Source: Sphaerisporangium sp. TRM90804 (lineage in GTDB: Bacteria > Actinomycetota > Actinomycetes > Streptosporangiales > Streptosporangiaceae). Taken from it: a DNA stretch of 64,000 bases. The stretch covers positions 86,107-150,106 of the forward strand of contig NZ_JARWAC010000013.1 in assembly GCF_029846175.1 (NCBI RefSeq), written 5' to 3'. Numbering within the stretch: position 1 is the first letter of the stretch; every line of letters begins with the position of its first letter. The position numbers and the translations under genes were made by a program. The notes beneath the pieces are model-generated. The model had not been told where the DNA came from. It did no database searches and worked only from the letters and a program-made list of their open reading frames with translations. Below, in pieces: positions 39,910 through 47,662 of the stretch.

Positions 39910-41555
39910 GGTCTCACCTCGGGAGCTCGGGCGGGGCGGTGCAGCACGCGGGCCAGGACGCGGGCCAGGACGCGGGGCGGCTCGTCGTCGTGCGGGGTCG
40001 CCGCGGTGTCGGAGCGCCAGGCGACGAACCCGTCCGGGCGCACCAGCACCGCGCCGTCGGGGCGAAGCCCGTACCGCTCGTGGAAGTCGCCGCCCGCGTC
40101 CAGCACGTCGTGCTCGACCTGGTGGACGGTCAGGCCGGCGGCGCGGCCGGCCCGCGCCCACTCGCCGGCCTTGGCGGCGGCCAGCAGCACGAAGCCGCGG
40201 CCGAACAGGTCGATCGCCGACAGCGCGCGGCCGTCGCGGGTCAGCTCGGCGTGCGGGGCACGTGTCCCCGGCTGCGCGCGCAGCTCCCGCGGGCTCCAGG
40301 CGGGCGGGCCCTCGTCCGGGGAGTCGTCCCCGGCGATGTCGGCCGACCGGTACCGGTAGCCGAACACCACGGCGTCGTAGTCGAGCACCTCGGCGCCGGC
40401 GACCTGCGGCAGCGCCTTGCCGGTGCGCCGGCTCATCTGCACCATCGCCTGCCGCAGCGTCATCAGCGCCGTCGGCCGCCGCTCGGCCTCGTACCCGTCG
40501 AGCAGGCCGGGCCCGGCCCGGCCGCCCAGCACGGCGGCCAGCCGCCAGGCCAGGTTGTGCGCGTCCTGGATGCCCAGGCTGGCGCCGAGCGCCCCGGTCG
40601 GCGGGATGACGTGGGCGGAGTCGCCGGCGAGGAACACCCGGCCGCCGCGGAACCGGGCGGCGACCTGCGCCCCGATCTCCCAGGCGAGCACCTTGACGCC
40701 GTCGGCGAGCTGGTCGGCGACGGTGACCTCCAGCCCCGGGTCGCCCACCGCCTCACGCACGGTGGCGACGCACCGCTCGTCGGTGAAGCCGCTCGGCGGC
40801 ACGTCCTCGGCGGGTCGGTAGGGGACGCTGAGGACCCAGGCGCCGGCGCCGTCGTGCGGGAGCAGCACGGTGCCCGGCTCGGGCCGGTCCACGTGCCCGA
40901 TGCCGAGCCGCCGGCCGCGCAGCGCGCCGTCCAGGTCGGCCGTGAAGACGAACGTCGCGGTGTGCCCCAGGCTGCCGGGCCCCTCCATGGGGATGCCCAG
41001 CGCGCGGCGGATCGGGCTGCGGTTGCCGTCGGCGGCCACCGCGTACGAGGCCCGGACGGTGTACTTCCGGCCCGTGCCGGCCTCGGCGACCAGCGCGTTG
41101 ACGCCCTCGCCGCTCTCCCGCAGCTCCAGCAGCGTCGTGCCGTAGCGGACGTCGGCGCCCAGCTCCACCGCCCGCGCGGCGACGAGCGCCTCCAGGCGGT
41201 CCTGGCCGATGGGCGCCCACCGGCAGGGGCTGGCCCCGTCGTCCCCCGCGCCCGCGGCCGGGTCGGCCAGCGGCCCCTCGTGCAGGGGCGGAGCCGACAG
41301 GCTCTCGGCCCGGATCAGCAGGGAGTCGGGGGAGTCGCTGTAGGTGCAGGCGTCCATGACCGCCGGCTCCAGGCCGATCCCGCGCAGCAGCTCCACCGTG
41401 CGCGGGTTCACCGCCCGGGCGCGCGGGTGGGCCAGCGGCCCGGCCCGGCGCTCCACGAGCAGGGCGCGCACGCCGTGCGACGCGAGGAAGGCGGCGGCGG
41501 ACAGGCCGGCCAGGCCACCGCCGACGATCAGTACGGGGGGTGTCGCCTCGTCCAT
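39897..41555 (-). CDS. FAD-dependent aromatic polyketide monooxygenase
   Basis: 552 residues, same length as the copy at 25078. All motifs are normal: VLIVGGGLAGLSAAAFLASHG, AVAADGNRSPIRRALG, GRVFLAGDSAHVIPPTGALG followed by LGIQDAHNLAWRL, and the C-terminal GAVLVRPDGFVAWR. It would hydroxylate the polyketide core. GGGGAA precedes the ATG. A minus-strand SARP-type box lies 40-70 bp upstream. Coupled to the glycosyltransferase gene. Confidence 0.92.
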   Translation of the reverse strand: MDEATPPVLIVGGGLAGLSAAAFLASHGVRALLVERRAGPLAHPRARAVNPRTVELLRGIGLEPAVMDACTYSDSPDSLLIRAESLSAPPLHEGPLADPAAGAGDDGASPCRWAPIGQDRLEALVAARAVELGADVRYGTTLLELRESGEGVNALVAEAGTGRKYTVRASYAVAADGNRSPIRRALGIPMEGPGSLGHTATFVFTADLDGALRGRRLGIGHVDRPEPGTVLLPHDGAGAWVLSVPYRPAEDVPPSGFTDERCVATVREAVGDPGLEVTVADQLADGVKVLAWEIGAQVAARFRGGRVFLAGDSAHVIPPTGALGASLGIQDAHNLAWRLAAVLGGRAGPGLLDGYEAERRPTALMTLRQAMVQMSRRTGKALPQVAGAEVLDYDAVVFGYRYRSADIAGDDSPDEGPPAWSPRELRAQPGTRAPHAELTRDGRALSAIDLFGRGFVLLAAAKAGEWARAGRAAGLTVHQVEHDVLDAGGDFHERYGLRPDGAVLVRPDGFVAWRSDTAATPHDDEPPRVLARVLARVLHRPARAPEVRPCAS

Positions 41556-41595
41556 CAGTTCCCCTGCCCACACAAGCGGATGCGACGGCGCCCCC

Positions 41596-41627
41596 ACCGT
41601 GCACCGCGCCGATCGAGGGCCGCTGGA
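41596..41627 (-). promoter_or_regulatory. SARP-type box and -10 for the FAD-glycosyltransferase operon
   Basis: Minus strand: TCCAGCG (41621-41627) and TCGATCG (41610-41616) at 11-bp pitch, 8 bp, CACGGT (41596-41601). Confidence 0.52.
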
Positions 41628-41659
41628 GGAGCGCTGGGCGGCCGGCGGTCCAGCCGTCG

Positions 41660-41691
41660 TCGAGCGCCCCGCGAGCCGGCGCGGAAAGCAT
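41660..41691 (+). promoter_or_regulatory. SARP-type box and -10 for the accB operon
   Basis: TCGAGCG (41660-41666) and GCGAGCC (41671-41677) at 11-bp pitch, 8 bp, AAGCAT (41686-41691). An ATG lies 6 nt after the -10 but in another frame from accB, whose ATG is at 41733. Confidence 0.55.
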
Positions 41692-41732
41692 CCGGCCATG
41701 GACGCTGGCGAGCCCCCACGGGAAGGAAGGCC

Positions 41733-42194
41733 ATGCCGGACGAGCATTCTTCCACCGGACCCGCCGACCAGGCCGAAGCGCTGGTACACCAGGTCACGCG
41801 GCTGCTGGACGGCGTGCCCGGTCCGGTCAGGCGGATCCGGCTGCAGGTCGCGGACGCGAGCCTGGAGATGGAATGGCAGGACGGCGCGCACGTGGCGCAG
41901 CCGGTCGCGGACCGTCCCGCCGCCGACGAGCCGCCGGAGGGCCTCGGGTACGTCAGGGCGCCCATGGTGGGCACCTTCTACCGGGCCGCGACCCCCGGCG
42001 TCGCGCCCTTCGTGAACGTCGGCGACGAGATCCAGGAGGGCCAGCAGGTGGCCATCCTGGAGGCGATGAAGCTGATGAACGAGGTCCAGGCGGACCGGCA
42101 CGGCCGGATCGTGGAGATCCTCGTCCTCGACGGCACCCCGGTGGAGTACGACCAGCCGCTGTTCGTGGTCACCTCCGCCGACTCCGTTTCCTGA
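41733..42194 (+). CDS. accB: Biotin carboxyl carrier protein
   Basis: 153 residues. A variable N-terminal part (1-70), then the biotinyl domain with APMVGTFYRAATPGVAPFVNVGD and the biotinylation site EAMKLMNEV, Lys113. Length and the thumb-like P-x-V segment match AccB of E. coli-type acetyl-CoA carboxylase. It carries CO2 from AccC (22445) to AccDA (18273). GGAAGGAAGG precedes the ATG. First gene of the operon that ends with the glycosyltransferase at 45076. Confidence 0.95.
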   Translation: MPDEHSSTGPADQAEALVHQVTRLLDGVPGPVRRIRLQVADASLEMEWQDGAHVAQPVADRPAADEPPEGLGYVRAPMVGTFYRAATPGVAPFVNVGDEIQEGQQVAILEAMKLMNEVQADRHGRIVEILVLDGTPVEYDQPLFVVTSADSVS

Positions 42195-42219
42195 CGCACC
42201 ACGATTGGGGTTCACGGGT

Positions 42220-43455
42220 ATGCGCGTGCTCTTCACCACATGGGCATGGCCCTCGCACTACTTTCCGATGGTCCCGCTCGCCTGGGCGCTGCGGGCCGCC
42301 GGCCACGAGGTGCGTGTCGCCAGCCAGCCGGCGCTGATGGACACGATCATGCGCTCGGGCCTGCCGGGCGTCGTCACCGGCGAGGACTTCGACATCGTCG
42401 GCTACCACCGGCGCGAGCTGGCCTCGCTGCGGGTCGAGGAGGAGGACCCTCCCGGCCCCGGCCAGTGGGACGAGCGCAAGCGGCGCCGGGTGCAGAAGTC
42501 CTTCTCCCAGTTCGTCGCGATCGCCGAGCTGATGGCCGACGAGCTGCTGGGCTTCGCCCGCGACTGGCGGCCCGACCTCGTCGTGCACGACCCGCTCACC
42601 TACGCCGGGCCGCTGGTGGCGCGCCTGGTCGGGGTGCCGGCCGTCCGCAGCCTGTTCGGGCCCGACTTCACCTACGAGACCCGGCACATCGAGGCGGCGG
42701 CCATGGCGCCGCTGCTGGAGAGGTACGGCCTGCCGGACCTGGACACCGTGGGACCGCTGACCGTGGACCCGTGCCCGCCGGGGCTGCAGTTCCCCGCCCC
42801 CATCCCGCGCCAGCTCATGCGGTACGTGCCCTACAACGGCCTGTCGGCCGTGCCCGCCTGGACGCTGGAGCCGCCGCCGCGGCGCCGCATCTGCGTCTGC
42901 TGGGGGACGACCACCACCAAGTTCAGCGAGGAGCACGCCACCCGGCTGCCTTACGTCGTGGACGCGGTCGCCGACATGGACGCCGAGATCGTGCTGGCCG
43001 CCACGCCCGACCAGCTCGCCCTGTTCAGCTCGGTGCCGCCGGGCGTCCGCGTCGCCGACTCGGTGCCGCTCAACGTGCTGCTCCCCACCTGCGACGCGAT
43101 CATCCACCAGGGCGGCGCGGGCACCACGCTGAACTCCGCCCTGTGCGGGGTGCCCCAGCTCATGGTGGTGCAGACGCCCGACCAGGTCGTCAACGCCATC
43201 CCGGTGGAGCGCAGCGGCGCCGGCACCTACCTGGTGCCCAAGGAGACCAGCCGCGAGTCGGTGCGCTCCCAGGCGCGCAAGGTGCTGGAAGACCCCTCCT
43301 ACCGGGAGGCGGCGCGGTTCCTGCGCGGCCAGATGCTGGAGCAGCCGCCGCCCACGGCCGTCGTCGGCGTCCTGGAGAGCCTGGCCAGGGGAGAGCTCGC
43401 GCCCGACCACGGCGTGGCCCAGATGTCCGCGGCGACGGCGGGAGGCCCGGAGTGA
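42220..43455 (+). CDS. GT-B glycosyltransferase
   Basis: 411 residues: MRVLFTTWAWPSHYFPMVPLAW, DPLTYAGPLVARLVGVP, RYVPYNGLSAVPAW, CVCWGTTTTKF, SVPLNVLLPTCDAIIHQGGAGTTLNSA. The donor motif is intact. The leader ACGATTGG resembles that of the copy at 33484. The next gene starts with a GTG overlapping its stop. A 15-residue Ala/Gly/Ser-rich tail extends beyond the family end. Confidence 0.92.
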   Translation: MRVLFTTWAWPSHYFPMVPLAWALRAAGHEVRVASQPALMDTIMRSGLPGVVTGEDFDIVGYHRRELASLRVEEEDPPGPGQWDERKRRRVQKSFSQFVAIAELMADELLGFARDWRPDLVVHDPLTYAGPLVARLVGVPAVRSLFGPDFTYETRHIEAAAMAPLLERYGLPDLDTVGPLTVDPCPPGLQFPAPIPRQLMRYVPYNGLSAVPAWTLEPPPRRRICVCWGTTTTKFSEEHATRLPYVVDAVADMDAEIVLAATPDQLALFSSVPPGVRVADSVPLNVLLPTCDAIIHQGGAGTTLNSALCGVPQLMVVQTPDQVVNAIPVERSGAGTYLVPKETSRESVRSQARKVLEDPSYREAARFLRGQMLEQPPPTAVVGVLESLARGELAPDHGVAQMSAATAGGPE

Positions 43456-44279
43456 TCGGCAGGAAGGCGCTCCCGGCCGAGTACCGGGAGTGGAACGCCT
43501 ACTGGGGCGCCCCCTACGGCCGCGAAGAGGCGGCCGCCCTGGAGGTGGCCGACCGGCTGGAGGGCTTCGACCGGGTCGACCCGCACGCGTTCGGGCCGTT
43601 CGCGTTCCAGCTCACCAGCGACACCCGGGTCTTCGAGTACCCGTGGGCCTACCACACGATGGAGGCCAAGCCCGGCATGCGCGTCCTGGACGTCGGGGCG
43701 GGGCTGAGCGGGCTGCAGTTCGTCCTGGCGATGGAGGGATGCGAGGTCACCAACGTCGACCCCTCCGCCAAGAACGGCGAGTGGGGCTCGCTGTCGGCCG
43801 CCATGTGGGGCCTCACCCCGCACAACCACCAGCGTATGAACGACGCGTTCGGCGTCGACGTGCGCCTGATCCCCGAGACCGTCCAGGACGCCGACCTGCC
43901 CGAGGGCACCTTCGACCGGGCCCTGTGCCTGTCGGTCCTTGAGCACCTGGACCAGGCCGACGCGCGCGGCATCCTCGAACGCGTCGCCGCGCTGCTGGCG
44001 CCGGACGGGCTGTTCCTGGTCACCGTCGACCTGTTCTTCGACGTCAAGCCCTTCGGGGTGCTGCCCGCCAACAGCTACGGCGGCAACATCGACGTCCACC
44101 AGGCGGTCTCGGGCCTCGGCCTGGAGCTGGTGTACGGCGACCCGCGCGAGCTGCTGGGGTTCCCCGAGTTCGACCTCGAACGCGTCGTCGAGCTGGTGCC
44201 CGACCTGCTCGTCTCGCCCCGCTACCCGTGCGCCTCGCAGGCGCTGGTGCTGCGCAAGCCCGCCGGAGGCGCCCGATGA
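43452..44279 (+). CDS. SAM methyltransferase (probable sugar O-methyltransferase)
   Basis: 275 residues. Motif I is complete, VLDVGAGLSG (78-87); acidic residue in TNVDPSAK; LCLSVLEHLDQAD. The N-terminal part EWNAYWGAPYGR and FPFAFQ-like GPFAFQ...YPWAYHTM is shared with the next gene. Its place between two glycosyltransferase genes suggests methylation of a sugar hydroxyl, but this is only context. GTG overlaps the glycosyltransferase stop; the next gene starts 4 bp before its end (ATGA). Confidence 0.85.
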   Translation: MIGRKALPAEYREWNAYWGAPYGREEAAALEVADRLEGFDRVDPHAFGPFAFQLTSDTRVFEYPWAYHTMEAKPGMRVLDVGAGLSGLQFVLAMEGCEVTNVDPSAKNGEWGSLSAAMWGLTPHNHQRMNDAFGVDVRLIPETVQDADLPEGTFDRALCLSVLEHLDQADARGILERVAALLAPDGLFLVTVDLFFDVKPFGVLPANSYGGNIDVHQAVSGLGLELVYGDPRELLGFPEFDLERVVELVPDLLVSPRYPCASQALVLRKPAGGAR

Positions 44280-45046
44280 TCGGCAGAGCCCCGCTCCAGG
44301 ACGAGTACCTCGAATGGAACAGGACCTGGGGCGCCCCGTACGGCCGGGGGCCGTCGGCCATGGTGTCCTTCAGGCGGCGGCTGGAGAAGGTGGACCCCGA
44401 CGCCTACGGGCCGTTCGCCTTCCAGGCGCAGCGCGGGCTGAAGACCTTCCAGTACCCGTGGGCCTACTTCACCGCCGGCGTGCGGCCGGGCATGCGGGTC
44501 ATGCTGAGCGGCGAGGGGCTGGGCGGCTTCCAGTTCGTGCTGGCCATGAACGGCCTCCAGGTGGTCAACGTCGACCCCACGGCCGCCGGCGAGCCCGCGC
44601 GGGCGCACGCCCGGATCAACCGGGCGTTCGGCACCGACGTCCGGCTGGTCACCGACCTGTCGGAGGCGGCGGCGCTGGAGCAGGGGTCCTTCGACCGGGT
44701 GTTCCTGCTCTCCACCCTGGACCACCTCGGCGAGCGGGCCGGCCGCGCGGTGCTGGAGAGCAGCGCGGCGCTGCTCGCCCCCGGCGGGCTCTGCCTGATC
44801 ACCGCCGACCTGCTGCTGCACCTGCGCCCGCTCGGCGTCCTGCCCGAGGGCCCGGCGGAGCGCAACGTCGACCTGCGCCGGCTCACCGACGGTCTCGGCC
44901 TCGAACTCGCCCACGGCGACCCGCGGGAGCTGTACGGGTTCCCCGAGTTCGACCGCGGGCGCGTCGTCGAGATGCTGCCCGAGATGTTCGTCGGCCCCTT
45001 CTATCCCAGCGTCTCGCAGACGGCCGTGCTCGGAAAGCCCGGCTGA
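44276..45046 (+). CDS. Methyltransferase paralogue with damaged SAM motif
   Basis: 256 residues, paralogue of the preceding gene (shared EWN-x2-WGAPYGR, GPFAFQ, YPWAY, RVVEMLPE). The SAM-binding motif VLDVGAGLSG is replaced by VMLSGEGLGG (75-84), losing the Asp and the middle glycine, while the acidic residue in VNVDPTAAG remains. It may be inactive, a partner of the first protein, or use another substrate. Translationally coupled to it through an ATGA overlap. The change is concentrated in the first motif, so general decay is less likely. Confidence 0.82.
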   Translation: MIGRAPLQDEYLEWNRTWGAPYGRGPSAMVSFRRRLEKVDPDAYGPFAFQAQRGLKTFQYPWAYFTAGVRPGMRVMLSGEGLGGFQFVLAMNGLQVVNVDPTAAGEPARAHARINRAFGTDVRLVTDLSEAAALEQGSFDRVFLLSTLDHLGERAGRAVLESSAALLAPGGLCLITADLLLHLRPLGVLPEGPAERNVDLRRLTDGLGLELAHGDPRELYGFPEFDRGRVVEMLPEMFVGPFYPSVSQTAVLGKPG

Positions 45047-45075
45047 CCCGGGCGAGCGAAAGAGAGGGACGCCGC

Positions 45076-46266
45076 ATGCGTGTCGTCTTCGCGGTGTGGT
45101 CATGGAGTTCGCACTACTACCCGATGGTCCCACTGGCGTGGGCGCTGCGCGCCGCCGGCCACGAGGTCGTGGTCGCCACCCAGCCGGCCCTGGTGCCGGC
45201 CGTCCAGCGCTCCGGGCACCTGGCGGTGCCCTGCGGCGAGGACGTCGACCTGGGCGCGGGGTTCAGGCGTGACGTCTTCTCGCGGCTCGGCAAGCCCGGC
45301 CCGCACTGGAAGACGCTCGCGGCCGGCGACCGCGACGCGATCGAGCGGCAGGCGTTCGGCCTGTTCGCGCGGGTCGGCGAGGCGATGCTGGACGACCTGC
45401 TCGGCTTCTGCCGGGCATGGCGGGCCGACCTGGTGGTCTACGACCCGCTCACCTACGCGGCGCCGGCGGCGGCCGCCGCGCTGGGCATCCCGGCGGTGCG
45501 GTTCCTGTTCGGCCCCCTCCCGGCGCCGCCCGCGTGGGAGCTGGAGGCGCTGCGCCCGCTGCTCGACCGCGCGGGCCTCGCCACGATGAACACGCGCGGC
45601 GACCTCACCGTGGACGGCTGCCCGCCGTCCATGCAGACGCCCGCCGAGAGCGGCCACTCTCCGCTGAGCTACGTGCCCTACAACGGGCCCGGGACCGAGC
45701 CCGCGTGGGTCCACCGGCCCGCGGGGCGGCGCAGGGTGCTGGTCTCCTGGGGGACCTCGACGGTGCGGCTCGTCGGGGAGCACGCCTTCGCGCTGCCGCT
45801 GGTGGTCGAGGCCGCCTCGCGCCTGGACGTCGAGCTCGTCGTCGCCGTCGCGCCGGGGGACCGCGCGCTGCTGCCCGAGCTGCCGCCCGGCTCCCGGCTG
45901 GCCGAGATGGTGCCGTTCCACCTGCTGATGCCCGCCTGCGACGCGGTGCTGCACCAGGGCGGGGCGGGCACCATGCTGACCGCGGCGGGCCACGGGGTGC
46001 CGCAGGTGCTGTTCCCCCTGATCACCGACCAGATGCAGAACGCCAGGAGCCTGGCGGCGTCCGGGGCGGGCGTGATGCTGATCCGGCGTGGCGAGGACGA
46101 GGCCGCCTACCGGGACCTGATCGAGGCGACGCTGCGCGACGTGCTGGAGGACCCCGAGTACCGCGCCGCCGCCGGCCGGCTGCGCGAGGAGATCACCCGC
46201 CAGCCCTCCCCGCTGGAGGCCGCCGCCAAGCTGGAGGCGTGGACCCAGGCGCGCGCCACCGCCTGA
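45076..46266 (+). CDS. GT-B glycosyltransferase
   Basis: 396 residues: MRVVFAVWSWSSHYYPMVPLAW, YDPLTYAAPAAAAALGIP, SYVPYNGPGTEPAW, LVSWGTSTVRL, MVPFHLLMPACDAVLHQGGAGTMLTA. Donor motif HQGGAGT intact. GAGAGGGA lies upstream of the ATG. Last pathway gene recognised on the right; after it come short repeats and a two-component system. Acceptor and donor unknown. Confidence 0.92.
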   Translation: MRVVFAVWSWSSHYYPMVPLAWALRAAGHEVVVATQPALVPAVQRSGHLAVPCGEDVDLGAGFRRDVFSRLGKPGPHWKTLAAGDRDAIERQAFGLFARVGEAMLDDLLGFCRAWRADLVVYDPLTYAAPAAAAALGIPAVRFLFGPLPAPPAWELEALRPLLDRAGLATMNTRGDLTVDGCPPSMQTPAESGHSPLSYVPYNGPGTEPAWVHRPAGRRRVLVSWGTSTVRLVGEHAFALPLVVEAASRLDVELVVAVAPGDRALLPELPPGSRLAEMVPFHLLMPACDAVLHQGGAGTMLTAAGHGVPQVLFPLITDQMQNARSLAASGAGVMLIRRGEDEAAYRDLIEATLRDVLEDPEYRAAAGRLREEITRQPSPLEAAAKLEAWTQARATA

Positions 46267-46279
46267 CCGGCCCACAGGC

Positions 46280-46440
46280 CCGGACCGTGACGACGCCCCC
46301 GGGGCCGTGCCGGCGGCCGGGTGATGGCTGGGGCCGTGACGGTGCCCCCGTGGCCACCCCGCCGGGCCATGCGGGCGGCCGGGTCATGGTTGGGGCCGTG
46401 CCGGCGGCCGGGGTTACGGTCCGGGCCGTGACGACGGCCC
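46280..46440. repeat. Degenerate GC-rich repeats at the right cluster border
   Basis: GGGGCCGTG-type units recur at irregular spacing (about 25-65 bp), with GGTGATGGCTGGGGCCGTGA and GGTCATGGTTGGGGCCGTGC as the clearest pair. No gene seen in the 46267-46585 gap; a dyad GATGT...ACATC near 46501-46527 precedes the histidine kinase. Confidence 0.5.
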
Positions 46441-46585
46441 GGCGTGGACGACGAGCACGAGGGCGATGCTCGTCCCGCGCCCGTCACGGCCCGTGGGCGC
46501 CGATGTGATGTTTCGGCCGTGACATCTGTCAGATTGTTGGCCCCGCCTCATGTCGCTCTCCGGGTTCTGGGGAGACAATACGGCT

Positions 46586-47662
46586 ATGTCCGGCCGCTTC
46601 TGGACCACCATCTATCTGGTCTTCATCCTGTGGCCCGTCCCCCGGTATCTGGAGAGCGGGCCGGCGCCGGCCGAGGCCGCGCTCGTCGCCGCGGGCATCG
46701 CCGCGTTCGCCGTGCTCTACCTGCGGGTGATGTGGACGGCGCTGGCCCGCCCGCACGAGAACGCCACGCCGGTGGCGCTGGCCCTGCTGTGGGTCGTCAC
46801 CGCGCTGCTCGCCTTCCCGCTGCGCGAGCTGTGGCTGTTCGCGTCGCTGTTCCTGCTCATCAGCGCGCTCGCGGCCAGCCTGGAGACGCGGGCGTTCACC
46901 GCCTCCGTCGGGGTGACGTTCGCCGGCACCCTCGCCGTGCTGCCGTTGCTCGGCCTGCCGCTGTCGGAGTTCTGGTGGATCCCGACGCAGGCGTTGCTGT
47001 TCGCCGGGGCCATGGGCAACTTCCTCAGCCTGCGGCGCGCCAACCTGGCGCTCACCCGGGCCCGCGTCCGCGCCGAGCGGCTCGCCATCGACAACGAGCG
47101 GCTGCGCTTCGCCAGGGACCTGCACGACATCCTCGGCCACAGCCTCTCGGTGATGACGATGAAGAGCCAGCTCGCGGCCCGGCTGGTCCCAGCCGACCCC
47201 GCCAGGGCCCGCGCGGAGATGGGCGAGGTGGAGGAGCTGTCGCGCCAGGCGCTGTCGGAGGTGCGTGAGGCCGTCGCGGGGTACCGCGCCCTGTCCCTGA
47301 CCGAGGAGCTGCTGAACGCCCGGCGCGCGCTGGAGGCCGCGGGCGTGCGCCTGGAGGTGGTCACCGACCCGATCCCGCCCGGCGCGGCGTCGCTGTTCGC
47401 CTGGGTGGTGCGCGAGGGCGCGACCAACGTCGTCCGGCACAGCCACGCGGCGACCTGCCAGGTCAGGTTCGGCGTCGACGCCGCCCACGCCTACGTCGAG
47501 ATGACCGACGACGGTCGCGGGCCCGCGACCAGCGCCGAGGGAAGGGGGCTGCGCGGCCTGACCGAGCGGATGCAGGCGGTCGGCGGCACCCTGTACGGCT
47601 CGCCGGCGCCGGGCGGCGGGTTCCGGCTGCGAGCCCGGCTGCCACTGGAGGAGTGCGTGTGA
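46586..47662 (+). CDS. NarL-type sensor histidine kinase
   Basis: 358 residues. About five membrane segments in 5-150, then a dimerisation helix with DLHDILGHSLSVM (phospho-His of the HisKA_3 type) and a HATPase domain with VVREGATNVVRHSHA, TDDGRGP and GLRGLTERMQAVGG. Senses an unknown signal and phosphorylates the response regulator whose GTG overlaps its stop. ATG at 46586 fits the first membrane segment; an in-frame ATG 36 bp upstream is possible. It lacks SARP-type control. Confidence 0.92.
   Translation: MSGRFWTTIYLVFILWPVPRYLESGPAPAEAALVAAGIAAFAVLYLRVMWTALARPHENATPVALALLWVVTALLAFPLRELWLFASLFLLISALAASLETRAFTASVGVTFAGTLAVLPLLGLPLSEFWWIPTQALLFAGAMGNFLSLRRANLALTRARVRAERLAIDNERLRFARDLHDILGHSLSVMTMKSQLAARLVPADPARARAEMGEVEELSRQALSEVREAVAGYRALSLTEELLNARRALEAAGVRLEVVTDPIPPGAASLFAWVVREGATNVVRHSHAATCQVRFGVDAAHAYVEMTDDGRGPATSAEGRGLRGLTERMQAVGGTLYGSPAPGGGFRLRARLPLEECV

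Noticed and set aside
41698..42015. Long ORF starting at the predicted transcription start before accB
   Set aside because: It is out of frame with accB, Arg/Pro-rich and has no similarity; treated only as a leaderless ATG of unclear use.
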